From Deltaproteobacteria bacterium (GTDB lineage: Bacteria; Myxococcota_A; Polyangia; Haliangiales; SHYZ01), in the NCBI GenBank assembly GCA_016210055.1, contig JACQUZ010000167.1, forward strand, positions 1-64,000: DNA of 64,000 bases, written 5' to 3'. Each line of letters starts with the position of its first letter. Within the stretch, counting starts at the first letter, position 1. The translations under genes were made by a program, and so were the position numbers. The notes under the pieces are model-generated. The model was not told where the DNA came from and ran no database searches. It saw only the letters and a list, made by a program, of their open reading frames with translations. This document shows, piece after piece, positions 50,970 through 60,134 of the stretch.

Positions 50970-52139
50970 GTGAGAGGTAACTTGGCCCTTTCCTTTCGCA
51001 TCGCACGTAGCGCTTCAGAGCTCGAGGCGCTCACCGAGCTCTGGAAAGAGCTGCTCCTTCGCAGCGAGGCGAACGAGCCCACCCTCACCCCAGAATGGAT
51101 GACGGCCTGGTGGAGGGTACACGGAGGCACGGGCGGGCGTACGCTCAGGGTCGTGCTCTTCTTTCGTGAAGGGCGGCTGGTCGGACTAGTGCCCTTGTTA
51201 TGGAGAATCAAGTGGTACCGCCCCGGTGTCCCCTTTCGGCGACTCGAGCTCCTGGCGTCGGGTGAGCGAGAGGCAGACGAGACCTGCTCGGACTACATCG
51301 GCATCATTGCCGAGCGCGGGTTCGAGGAAGAGATCGCGGTTTCCTTGGCGGACCTCCTCATGCGGGGGGATGCAGGGGCATGGGACGAGCTCGTCCTCAC
51401 GGGGATGAACGGCGAGCACGGCAGCGCGGAGATGCTCGCTCGGGAGCTCGACGCGCGAGGTGCCTCGGCTGAGATTGTTCCGCGTGGCGTCGCCCCGTAT
51501 ATCCCGTTGCCTCGCACCTGGAGTAACTACCTGGCTGCCTTGACTGGCTCCCATCGCTACTACGTGAACCGGTCGCTCAGGGATTTCGAAGCCTGGGCCA
51601 AGGGAAAGGCACGACTGGTGCAAGCAACCACCCAGGGCGAGCTCGAGCTCGGAGAACGCATTCTTCGTGGGCTCCACAGCCAGCGCTGGGAGGGGTGTGG
51701 AAAGCCCGGGATGTTCGTGTCGCCGAGATTTCGCGCGTTTCACGCCACCGTCTTGCCCGAGCTGCTGCGCCAACAGGCTCTGGATCTGTCGTGGATCTCA
51801 GTGGAGCAGCGACCTATCGCAGTCCTCTACAACATGCGCTGGAACGGCAAGGTCTACTTCTACCAGGCCGGACGGAGCCTCGTCCTCCCCAAGGACGTGC
51901 GTCCGGGCATCGTGCTCCATTGCCATGCCATCAAGCGCGCGATCGAGCGCGGCGACCGTGAGTACGATTTCCTCGCCGGGGCTTCACGCTACAAGATGCA
52001 ACTCGCCAACGCGACACGTCCCTTGGTTGCACTTCGGGCCGTGCGCACGCCTGCCCTGGAGGCGGTCAGAAAGGCTGCCGAACAGGGGGGGCAGGTCATC
52101 CGTGGCTGGGCAGGCGCTGCCAGGGCTCGGATTCTCTGA
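50970..52139 (+). CDS. CelD/BcsL-like GNAT acyltransferase
   Basis: The protein has 389 residues from a GTG at 50970, three bases after the previous stop. It belongs to the large GNAT-type family of polysaccharide-linked proteins (PF13480-like): ALTELWKELLLRSEANEPTL, RGLHSQRWEGCGKPGMF, VEQRPIAVLYNMRWNGKVYF then YQAGRS, and GDREYDFLAGASRYKMQ. It probably acylates the polysaccharide or a sugar precursor, fitting the preceding deacetylase. Last gene of the EPS operon. Confidence 0.88.
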   Translation: MRGNLALSFRIARSASELEALTELWKELLLRSEANEPTLTPEWMTAWWRVHGGTGGRTLRVVLFFREGRLVGLVPLLWRIKWYRPGVPFRRLELLASGEREADETCSDYIGIIAERGFEEEIAVSLADLLMRGDAGAWDELVLTGMNGEHGSAEMLARELDARGASAEIVPRGVAPYIPLPRTWSNYLAALTGSHRYYVNRSLRDFEAWAKGKARLVQATTQGELELGERILRGLHSQRWEGCGKPGMFVSPRFRAFHATVLPELLRQQALDLSWISVEQRPIAVLYNMRWNGKVYFYQAGRSLVLPKDVRPGIVLHCHAIKRAIERGDREYDFLAGASRYKMQLANATRPLVALRAVRTPALEAVRKAAEQGGQVIRGWAGAARARIL

Positions 52140-52183
52140 AACGTCGATGAGCTTGTGGCCTCGGGCTTCTGGTCGGCCCAGAT

Positions 52184-52238
52184 TGGATGTAAATGGGCGT
52201 CCTGGTGGATGACCTCGAAAATGGGTGTAAATGGGTGT
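52184..52238. promoter_or_regulatory. Direct repeats upstream of the Fic gene, candidate operator
   Basis: Two copies of a 17-bp motif, TGGATGTAAATGGGCGT at 52184-52200 and TGGGTGTAAATGGGTGT at 52222-52238 (15 of 17 identical), are 38 bp apart. The second contains two abutting ATGGGTGTA units and ends 11 bp before the Fic start. Spacing and position suit binding by a dimeric regulator, possibly the Fic protein's own C-terminal HTH. Binding is inferred, not shown. Confidence 0.5.
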
Positions 52239-52249
52239 AGTATTGGTTT

Positions 52250-53299
52250 GTGTTAAGAACCGAAACCATCCCGATCACTCCGGAGATCCTGAGCCTCATC
52301 GCCAGGATCGACGAGTTCAAAGGCGCCTGGCGCGCCTTCGGCACGCTCGCACCTGACCGCCTGTCAGCCCTGCGGCGGGTGGCCACCATCGAGAGCATTG
52401 GTTCCTCCACCCGCATCGAGGGCAGTAAGCTGTCCGACCGGGAGGTGGCGCAACTCCTGTCGAATCTGGAGATCAAGTCCTTCGCCACCCGCGACGAACA
52501 GGAAGTGGCTGGCTACGCCGAGTTGATGGACTTGGTGTTCTCGTCCTGGCAGGACATCCCTTTCACCGAGAACCACATCAAGCAGTTGCACCAGATCCTA
52601 CTGCGCTACAGCGAGAAGGACACCTGGCATCGCGGCAACTACAAGACCAACTCGAACGGCGTCGCTGCCTTCGACGAGAACGGCGCTCGGATCGGTATCG
52701 TATTCCAGACCGCCACACCGTTCGACACACCCCGCCTGATGACGGAGCTGGTGGCCTGGGTGAACCAGGAGCGCGAAGTGGGTCGGCTGCATCCGCTGTT
52801 GATCATCGCCCTCTGCATCGTCGTGTTCCTGGAGATCCACCCCTTCCAGGACGGCAACGGGCGGCTCTCCCGCGTGCTGACCACGCTCCTGCTCCTCCAT
52901 GCGGGCTACGCCTACGTGCCGTACAGCGCGCTGGAGAGCGTGATCGAGCAGAGCAAGGAAGCCTATTACCTGGCGCTGCGACAGACGCAGGGCACGATCC
53001 GCACCGAGGCGCCAAGCTGGCAGCCGTGGCTGGTCTTCTTCCTGCGATCTCTGGCCGAGCAGGTTCGGCGGCTGGAGAAGAAAGTCGAGCGCGAGAAGAT
53101 CGTGCTGGCGGCTCTGCCGGAGCTATCGCTCCAGATCGTCGAGCTCGCTCGCGAGCACGGCCGCGTCACCATCGGCGATGCCATCAAGCTGACAGGCGCC
53201 AGCCGCAACACGCTCAAGCAGCATTTCCGTGCTTTGGTCGGACGCGGCACGTTGAACCGACACGGCAGTGGTCGTGGGGTCTGGTACGCCCTGCGCTGA
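52250..53299 (+). CDS. Fic-domain AMP-transferase with N-terminal self-inhibitory motif and C-terminal HTH
   Basis: The protein has 349 residues from a GTG at 52250. The active-site motif HPFQDGNGRLSR (His197) is complete. An S/TxxxE(G/N) inhibitory helix is present before it (SSTRIEGSK, Ser53-Glu57), the class II arrangement with inhibition in cis. The C-terminus (about 285-349) has a winged-helix pattern: RVTIGDAIKLTGASRNTLKQ. It would AMPylate target proteins. No adjacent FicA-like antitoxin is needed. A single gene after the EPS operon. Confidence 0.92.
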   Translation: MLRTETIPITPEILSLIARIDEFKGAWRAFGTLAPDRLSALRRVATIESIGSSTRIEGSKLSDREVAQLLSNLEIKSFATRDEQEVAGYAELMDLVFSSWQDIPFTENHIKQLHQILLRYSEKDTWHRGNYKTNSNGVAAFDENGARIGIVFQTATPFDTPRLMTELVAWVNQEREVGRLHPLLIIALCIVVFLEIHPFQDGNGRLSRVLTTLLLLHAGYAYVPYSALESVIEQSKEAYYLALRQTQGTIRTEAPSWQPWLVFFLRSLAEQVRRLEKKVEREKIVLAALPELSLQIVELAREHGRVTIGDAIKLTGASRNTLKQHFRALVGRGTLNRHGSGRGVWYALR

Positions 53300-53464
53300 T
53301 GACTTCGGGTGCGGGTTCGGAGACCAATTCAGCCGCAAGGCACATGCTCGGTTGTCCGTGACTGGACGGCGGATTGGCGGCCTGTTCGATTGTGCTAAAT
53401 CCTTGCCGCCGACCTTGCCGCAGGCCGTGCGGCTAGCATGCTAGCATTACTGGTATCCTCGCCG

Positions 53465-56400
53465 ATGGACCCATTCCAAGACACGCGCCAGTTCCTAACG
53501 ACCGTGCGGAGAAAGCTCATCTTCCGGGCGGTAGCGTCCACGTCAATCACCGCGGGTATCGGCCTCTTGTCCCTCGCGATCATCGCCCCCTTTCTCTCCG
53601 CATGGCTCGACGCGAGGCACGCGTCGACGCTCAAGCTGGGGCTCGTGCTGTCGCTCTTTCTTACGGCGGTGATCGGGTTCGCTGTCGTGTACTGGTTCCA
53701 GCGAAGGGTCCATTCCGATGAGGCGGTCGCGCGGTTCGTCGGGCGTAAGCTCCCAAGCCTGGCTTCCGATCTTCTTTCTTCGGTCCAGCTCGAGCGGGAG
53801 TCCCTCGAGCATCCCCGGTTCTCCCAGGAACTCGCCGCGGCCCTGGCTGCGGATGTGGCGCGCAAGGTACGAGGCGTCGATCTGAGGCAGCTCATCCCCT
53901 CACGGGGGATCCGTGTTCTGAGTCGGGTCTTGCTCGGCATGTCGGGCGGATACCTCGTCCTTGTCTTCTTGGCGCCACCTCCCTTCGAGCGGGGTTGGCA
54001 CAGAATCCTTGCTGCCCGACTGCGAGCCGATCCCCACGCGGCGGTCGCGGTCTTGGAACCGATCCTGGGCGACATCAAGATGACCCTTCATTACCCTCCG
54101 CACTCGCGGCGAGAGCCGCTGGTCATTCCCGTCTCCTCTGGCGACATCGTCGCCCTTCGAGGGACTCAAGTGACCCTGGAGACCATCGCCTTGCGCCAAG
54201 CAGCCAAGGCACGCCTGGAGCTCGATGAGCAAGCCGGGGGGCGCATGCTCCCGATGGCGGTCGAAGGCCGGCGCCTCAAGGCCACTTTCCGCGTTGACAA
54301 GGCCGGCGGCTATCGCATCCGCCTCGATCCCGCGTTAGGGAACCCCGTCGTCGAGGCAGAGCACCACCGCATCGACATCGAGCCAGACAGGGCACCTCGC
54401 GTCGACCTGCGCGCTCCAGCCGACGAGCTCGAGGTCTCGTCGAGGCGCCAAGTCGAGCTCGCCTACGGCGTCGAAGACGATTTCGGGCTAAGCGAAATAG
54501 CCCTCGCGTGGCGCGGCGCTTCAGGGAACGAGGAGCGCAAGGTCCTCCCTGCACCAAAACCCGGCGCTCGTTCCGTCCAGGGGACGCTCCTCTGGGATCT
54601 CTCCGAGGTTCCGCTCGAACCCGGCGCGAGGGTGGCCTATCGCATCGAAGCCAAGGACAACGACACCCTGTTCGGCCCGAATGTCGGCTCGTCCAGGACC
54701 TACTACCTCCGCGTCTATAGCCCCCGCGAGAGACACGAAGAAATCATGGCGCGCCAGCAGGCGCTGCTGGAAGACGCGATAAGCCTCCTCGGCGATAGGC
54801 TTGAGCTGCCGAAGCCCGACGTGGAGCCGCACCGAGCCACGTTCCATCGCGCCGAGAAGCTCGTGTCAGACCTGGCGTCCCTCCTGCCCCTCCTCGCGGA
54901 AGACCCCTTGCTTCCGAAGCAGCTCAAGCCGCAGCTCGCCGGTACAAGCTCCCCCCTCGAAGCCATGCATGGACGCCTTGCCAAGCTGGTCGGCGACGAG
55001 CAGGTCGCGCTTTCTCGCATCGACCGCGCGGGGTCTTCATCGCGGGGCAGCCTCGGCCCGCTCCACGAGCTCTGCCCCAGGCACGTGGCCGAAATGGAGA
55101 AGGACGTGCTTCTCCTCGACGACTGGCTCGAGCGCCAGAAGCTCGAGGAGATCTTGGCGATTTCCGACGAGATCCGCCACCATCGCGAGAAGCTCAAGGA
55201 GCTGCTGGACGAGCTCAAGCGCTCGGGTTCGGCCAAGGCCCGGGCGGAGATCGAGAGGGAAATGCGGGCGCTCGAAAAGGAAATCGCTCACCTTAGGGCG
55301 AAGCTTGCGAGCCTCGGAGGCGAGACGGAAGATCGATTCGTAAACTCCGAGGCCCTCGAAGCCCAGAACGCCTCCGACTGCATGGCGAAGGTGCGGGCGC
55401 TTTTCGACCAGGGGGACATCGCCGCCGCGAGCGCCGAGCTCGAGCGATGCGGACGAATGTGGGAAAAGCAGGCGCAGGCGCTCGAGAATGGGCTCCAGGG
55501 CATGCGCGGCGAGAAGTTCAGTGAGGAGGAGAAAGCCTATTCGGAGCTCATGGATGAGCTCTCCGACCTGGAAAAGGACGAGAACGACATTGCGGCCGAA
55601 TCCTCGCAAGTCTTGGATCGATACATGGAGCGGGCGGCACAGGTCGCGCGGGACCAGGGTAATCCCGCCCGGGAGAAGGCCAAGCTCGCTCTCGAGCGAC
55701 TGCGAGAAGAGCTGTCGCAGGTCCCGAGGGACGGGCTCACGCCATTTGGTCAAGAAGAACATGATGCGGTCGCCCGAAGGCTCGTTGATGTCGGTCGAAT
55801 GCTCGACGACGGAGACCTGGCAGAGGCGCTGGCCATGGCGAGGCAGGCGGAGCAGGGATTGCGCACGCTCGAGGCCGAGATCGAGGACGACCTGCACGAT
55901 GGCGAGCCCTGGTCGGCGCGCACGGATGAGGCGCTCGACCACGTCGACAAGGCAAAGCCCCTTTTGCAAGAGCTCATCCATGAGCTGGAGAGCGCCACGC
56001 CTTCACCCGACACGATCATGAGCCCGAGTGACAAGCGGGCCCTCGATGAGCTGCGGCGGCGGCAGCAGTCGGTTCGAGAGCGGGCTCGCCGGCTCCTGCA
56101 GAAGGTACAAAAGCGAGGCAAGGAGTTGCCGGGTCAATCGGCGGAGACGGCCGAAAAAGGGCTCGAAGAGGCGAGCGAGCGCATGCAGCGTGCGGAGCAG
56201 CGCCTCGGCGCAAAGGATGCCCTGGGAGGAAGGGAAGAAGCCAGGGGAGCGGCTGAGCAGCTAGAGAGCCTGCGCAAGGGCATGCAGCGTTCAGCCCGTC
56301 CTTCTTCGGTCCAAAGCGGTGGCCGCAGCCCCGACGAAGAGCCAGTCCGGATACCGGGCAGCGAGGAGTTTCGTCCGTCGCAGGAGTTCCGCGAAGATAT

Positions 56401-56482
56401 CTTGGAGGCAAAGAAGAAGGCCAAGGCTCCCGAAGCCTATCGAGAGCTCGTCAAGCGCTACTATGAGGAGCTGGTGAAGTGA
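53465..56482 (+). CDS. DUF4175-like membrane protein with long coiled coils
   Basis: The protein has 1005 residues from the ATG at 53465; a nine-codon upstream extension is not supported. Two TMs near the N-terminus (ITAGIGLLSLAIIAPFLSAW, LKLGLVLSLFLTAVIGFAVV) and a third near 160-180. A beta-rich extracytoplasmic part (about 180-430, with HYPPHSRREPLVIPVSSGD) follows, then long charged coiled coils to the end. The family is unknown in function and often lies with MoxR/DUF58 genes. Its stop overlaps the next start (GTGA) in the 53-62 kb operon. Confidence 0.82.
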   Translation: MDPFQDTRQFLTTVRRKLIFRAVASTSITAGIGLLSLAIIAPFLSAWLDARHASTLKLGLVLSLFLTAVIGFAVVYWFQRRVHSDEAVARFVGRKLPSLASDLLSSVQLERESLEHPRFSQELAAALAADVARKVRGVDLRQLIPSRGIRVLSRVLLGMSGGYLVLVFLAPPPFERGWHRILAARLRADPHAAVAVLEPILGDIKMTLHYPPHSRREPLVIPVSSGDIVALRGTQVTLETIALRQAAKARLELDEQAGGRMLPMAVEGRRLKATFRVDKAGGYRIRLDPALGNPVVEAEHHRIDIEPDRAPRVDLRAPADELEVSSRRQVELAYGVEDDFGLSEIALAWRGASGNEERKVLPAPKPGARSVQGTLLWDLSEVPLEPGARVAYRIEAKDNDTLFGPNVGSSRTYYLRVYSPRERHEEIMARQQALLEDAISLLGDRLELPKPDVEPHRATFHRAEKLVSDLASLLPLLAEDPLLPKQLKPQLAGTSSPLEAMHGRLAKLVGDEQVALSRIDRAGSSSRGSLGPLHELCPRHVAEMEKDVLLLDDWLERQKLEEILAISDEIRHHREKLKELLDELKRSGSAKARAEIEREMRALEKEIAHLRAKLASLGGETEDRFVNSEALEAQNASDCMAKVRALFDQGDIAAASAELERCGRMWEKQAQALENGLQGMRGEKFSEEEKAYSELMDELSDLEKDENDIAAESSQVLDRYMERAAQVARDQGNPAREKAKLALERLREELSQVPRDGLTPFGQEEHDAVARRLVDVGRMLDDGDLAEALAMARQAEQGLRTLEAEIEDDLHDGEPWSARTDEALDHVDKAKPLLQELIHELESATPSPDTIMSPSDKRALDELRRRQQSVRERARRLLQKVQKRGKELPGQSAETAEKGLEEASERMQRAEQRLGAKDALGGREEARGAAEQLESLRKGMQRSARPSSVQSGGRSPDEEPVRIPGSEEFRPSQEFREDILEAKKKAKAPEAYRELVKRYYEELVK

Positions 56483-58056
56483 AGTCGACGGGCGCAGTAC
56501 TAGCCGTCTTCGTCATGCTCGGCGCTGCGATCATGCCCGCGCAAGCGCGCTCGTCGTTCGGGGACTACGTAAGGGCTGCACGTGCGCTTCAAGAAGGGCG
56601 TCTCGACGAGGCGAGGGCGCTTCTCGACGCACTCAGCAAGGCGGCCTCAGACGACCCAGAGACAAAGTACTTGGCCGCAGAGATCGCGTTTCTCGAGGGG
56701 GATTACCCCGGCGCGCTGGCTCTCCTGTCCGCAATGAGCGACGCTCGGGGAAAAGAGCTGGCGCGTGATCTCCTGCCTCTCGTCTCGGCGACGCTCGAGG
56801 CCACTCGTGGTTTTCTTCGCCGGGAATCCGAGCATTTTGTCTTCTCCTACCCAGCCGGAAAAGACGAGGTCCTCGTGGACGTTGCCGCCGAGGCCTTGGA
56901 GGCCGCATGCAAGCAGATTGGCGAGGATCTCGGGTACCTCCCTTCGGCCAAGGTCCGCGTGGAGATCTTGCCTCGCCCCACGGATCTGGCGCGCGTCTCC
57001 ACGCTCACGGAAAAAGAAATCGAGACCTCGGGGACCATCGCCCTCAGCAAGTACAACAAGCTCATGATCGTGTCGCCGCGGGCGACCCTCCTCGGGTACC
57101 CCTGGCTCGACACCCTTGCGCACGAGTACACCCACTACGTGGTCACCGCTCTCTCTGCCGACAACGTTCCCATCTGGCTGCACGAAGGGATCGCCAAGTT
57201 CCAGGAGACCCGGTGGCGCGCCTCGCCCGGGGCCGTTGGGCTCTCGCGAACCCACGCGCACCTCTTGGCTGTAGCCTCGAAAAAAGGTCGGCTGATCCGG
57301 TTCGAGGAGATGCACCCGTCGATGGCCAAGCTGCCGTCGCAGGAGGCGGCAGCCACCGCGTTCGCCGAGGTGTACACCATGGTCGCCTGGCTGCACCACA
57401 AGGTCGGCTATGAGGGCATCCGCTCCGTGATTGAAAAGATCCGTGACGGCCGAACCGAGCGCCGCGCCATCGCCGAGGTTCTCGGCTTCCCCTGGGCAAG
57501 GGCCGAGTCGGAGTGGAAGGACTACTTGCGCAAGCTGGATCTCAAGGAGCCGAGTCGGTCCAAGGTGTCCATGCCCCTTCGTTTCCGCAAGGGGAGGGAC
57601 GACGGGGATGAAAACGTCGGCTTGGATCAGGTGTCAGAGGAAAAGGCCAGAAAACATGCCCGGCTGGGGGGGCTCTTGCGTGCCCGTGGCCGCTTCGGCC
57701 CCGCGGCCCTCGAATATGAGAAGGCGCTCGCCATTACGGGCCCAGACAATCCGTTCCTGGCGGGGAAGCTGGCGCGCACCTACCTCGACATGGGGGAGCC
57801 GAGGCGAGCCGTCGAGGCTGCGTTGCCCCTGAGCAATCGTGACGAGGAGGACGCCTACCCGCAAGCGACACTCGGAGCCGCTTATCTTGAGCTCGGTGAC
57901 GCGCAGAAGGCGGAGCAACACCTCGGGGCCGCCCTTCGCATTTCGCCGTTCGATCCAGCCGTCCGTTGCGCCTTGGCCGAGGTCTACGCCGCGACCGGCC
58001 GTTCCGCCCTTGCCACGCGAGAGACCGCCGCGTGCCGCATGCTGCGAGGGATATGA
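56479..58056 (+). CDS. Peptidase MA-like gluzincin with TPR repeats
   Basis: The protein has 525 residues from a GTG at 56479. Signal peptide (AVLAVFVMLGAAIMPAQA). A TPR-like pair at about 25-80. The peptidase domain has LAHEYTHYVVTAL (His215, Glu216, His219) and the third ligand in WLHEGIAKFQE (about Glu236), the MA-clan pattern. Three more TPR units lie at the C-terminus (ARLGGLLRARGRFGPAALEY; LGAAYLELGDAQKAEQHLG). It would act in the periplasm; substrate unknown. Second gene of the MoxR operon. Confidence 0.88.
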   Translation: MKSTGAVLAVFVMLGAAIMPAQARSSFGDYVRAARALQEGRLDEARALLDALSKAASDDPETKYLAAEIAFLEGDYPGALALLSAMSDARGKELARDLLPLVSATLEATRGFLRRESEHFVFSYPAGKDEVLVDVAAEALEAACKQIGEDLGYLPSAKVRVEILPRPTDLARVSTLTEKEIETSGTIALSKYNKLMIVSPRATLLGYPWLDTLAHEYTHYVVTALSADNVPIWLHEGIAKFQETRWRASPGAVGLSRTHAHLLAVASKKGRLIRFEEMHPSMAKLPSQEAAATAFAEVYTMVAWLHHKVGYEGIRSVIEKIRDGRTERRAIAEVLGFPWARAESEWKDYLRKLDLKEPSRSKVSMPLRFRKGRDDGDENVGLDQVSEEKARKHARLGGLLRARGRFGPAALEYEKALAITGPDNPFLAGKLARTYLDMGEPRRAVEAALPLSNRDEEDAYPQATLGAAYLELGDAQKAEQHLGAALRISPFDPAVRCALAEVYAATGRSALATRETAACRMLRGI

Positions 58057-58086
58057 TGTACTCTCGAGAGTGAGACCCAAGAAGCC

Positions 58087-59148
58087 ATGGCCAACGAGCA
58101 AAACGCCGCCGAATCACCCGCCCAGCTACCAGGAGCTCCGTCGGATCCGCCGCGCATCAGCGATTTGGAAGCCGTCAAGGAAGTCGCCCGCGCCCGGGCC
58201 GAGATCCTGCGCGAGATAGAGAAACGGATTATCGGCCAGCGTGCGGTCATTGACCATCTCCTCACGGCCCTGTTCTCACGCGGGCACTGCTTGTTCGTCG
58301 GCGTCCCCGGCCTGGCAAAAACCCTGCTCATCTCTACCCTGGCCGAGACACTGAACCTCTCGTTCCAGCGCATCCAGTTCACTCCCGACCTCATGCCCTC
58401 CGACATCACGGGTACCGATGTGCTCGAGGAGGAGCACGCGACGATGCGCCGGTCCTTCCGGTTCATCAAGGGGCCGATCTTCGCCAACCTCGTCCTCGCC
58501 GACGAAATCAACCGTACCCCGCCAAAGACCCAGGCGGCCCTCCTCCAATCCATGCAGGAGTACCGGGTCACGGCTGGTGGCCGTACTTACCCCCTGCCCC
58601 TGCCGTTCCTCGTCTTCGCGACCCAAAACCCCATCGAGCAAGAAGGGACCTACCCGCTCCCCGAGGCTCAGCTCGATCGCTTCATGTTCCAGGTCGACGT
58701 GGACTATCCGAGCGGCGATGAGGAGGTCGAGATCGTCAAGCAGCAAACTTCACCGCAGCGCACGGAAATGCGCCGGGTCCTCTCGCCCGAGCGCATTCTC
58801 GAGCTTCAGGAGCTCGTGCTGCGTGTTCCTGCGGCGGACCACGTGGTGCGCTATGCCGTCGCCCTCGCGCGGGCCACGCGCCCAGGCGTTGGCGCCCCTG
58901 ACTTCGTGCGGGAGCACGTGGCGTGGGGCGCGGGGCCGCGCGCGTCGCAGTTCTTGGTCCTCGCGGGCAAGGCACGGGCGATCCTCGATGGCCGCTTCGC
59001 CACGTCCACGGACGACGTGCGCGCCCTTGCCCGTCCGACGCTCCAGCACCGGCTCATCGTGAATTACCGTGCGGAGGCCGAGGGGATCACTGCCCAGCAG
59101 ATCGTCGATCGCCTGGTCGAAACCGTGGATCCATCGGGAAAGGGGTAG
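58087..59148 (+). CDS. moxR: MoxR-family AAA+ ATPase
   Basis: The protein has 353 residues. Walker A FVGVPGLAKTLL (about 75-86), MoxR loop RIQFTPDLMPSDITGTDVLE, Walker B LVLADEINRTPPKTQAALLQ, sensor 1 FATQNPIEQEGTYPLPEAQL then DRFMF. MoxR proteins remodel or chaperone VWA-domain partners, here the next two genes. Cytoplasmic. The start is 30 bp after the peptidase gene. Confidence 0.96.
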   Translation: MANEQNAAESPAQLPGAPSDPPRISDLEAVKEVARARAEILREIEKRIIGQRAVIDHLLTALFSRGHCLFVGVPGLAKTLLISTLAETLNLSFQRIQFTPDLMPSDITGTDVLEEEHATMRRSFRFIKGPIFANLVLADEINRTPPKTQAALLQSMQEYRVTAGGRTYPLPLPFLVFATQNPIEQEGTYPLPEAQLDRFMFQVDVDYPSGDEEVEIVKQQTSPQRTEMRRVLSPERILELQELVLRVPAADHVVRYAVALARATRPGVGAPDFVREHVAWGAGPRASQFLVLAGKARAILDGRFATSTDDVRALARPTLQHRLIVNYRAEAEGITAQQIVDRLVETVDPSGKG

Positions 59149-59151
59149 TGC

Positions 59152-60132
59152 GTGCGCTTCCTGGATCCGATTGCCCTGTCGCGACTGGGAACAATGACCC
59201 TTCGGGCGCGCACCATCGTCGAGGGGGCTCTCTCGGGCTTGCACCGCTCTCCGCACCACGGTTCCTCGGTGGAGTTCGCTGAACACAAGGAGTACTCGCC
59301 CGGCGACGAGATCCGGCATATCGACTGGAAGGCCTACGGCAAGTTCGATCGCTATTACGTCAAGCGATTCGAAGAGGAAACCGAGCTGACCGCCTATGTC
59401 CTCCTGGATCGCTCGGGTTCCATGACGTATCGTGGGGACGGCATCTCCAAGCTGGAGTACGCCGCCTACCTGACCGCCGCTCTCGCTTACCTCCTGATTC
59501 GCCAGCAAGATCGGGTAGGGCTTCTCGCCTTTGGGGGTGCGAAGGAGCCCGAATACATGCCGCCGAGGGCTCACGCCGCTCACCTGCACGACCTCATGGC
59601 GGCGATTGAGCGGGTCGCCGCCAGCGCCACGGAAGGCGAAACGTCTCTTGCCAAGGTGCTCGACCGCGTGGCCGAGCTCGCGAGGCGCCGCAAGTCGCTC
59701 ATCGTGCTCTGCTCAGACATGTTCGACAGATCGCCAGAGATCCCCAAGCTCCTCCGGCGTCTTCGAGTCATGCGCCATGACGTGGCGGTGGTCCAAGTGC
59801 TCGATGAGCATGAGCTCACCCTCCCCTTTGAAGGGGTCACGCTGTTCCAATCCCTCGAGGACGATCGCCGGCTGCTCGTGGATCCTCGGGCGATCAGGCA
59901 CGCGTATCTCAAGGAGCTCAGGGCGTTCTTAGACAGAACGCGGAGCGCGTGCACTGAGGGTGACGTGGAGTACTTCCTTGTCCCCACCACGCGGCCGTTG
60001 GAGCGTACCCTCCTCGACTTCCTCATCAGCCGATCGTCGCGAGCGGGCGCACGGGTCAAAGGGAGCCCGAGCAGCTCGCCCGTCGATGAGTTTCGGTTGG
60101 GCACGGCGGGACACGGAGCTGGCGCGCCATAG
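59152..60132 (+). CDS. DUF58 (von Willebrand-like) protein
   Basis: The protein has 326 residues from a GTG at 59152, three bases after moxR. DUF58 signature GDEIRHIDWKAYGKFDRYYV and a VWA core with the metal-binding DxSxS in LLDRSGSMTYRG. It is the usual MoxR partner. No membrane anchor. Two bases to the BatA-like gene. Confidence 0.93.
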   Translation: MRFLDPIALSRLGTMTLRARTIVEGALSGLHRSPHHGSSVEFAEHKEYSPGDEIRHIDWKAYGKFDRYYVKRFEEETELTAYVLLDRSGSMTYRGDGISKLEYAAYLTAALAYLLIRQQDRVGLLAFGGAKEPEYMPPRAHAAHLHDLMAAIERVAASATEGETSLAKVLDRVAELARRRKSLIVLCSDMFDRSPEIPKLLRRLRVMRHDVAVVQVLDEHELTLPFEGVTLFQSLEDDRRLLVDPRAIRHAYLKELRAFLDRTRSACTEGDVEYFLVPTTRPLERTLLDFLISRSSRAGARVKGSPSSSPVDEFRLGTAGHGAGAP

Positions 60133-60134
60133 TC

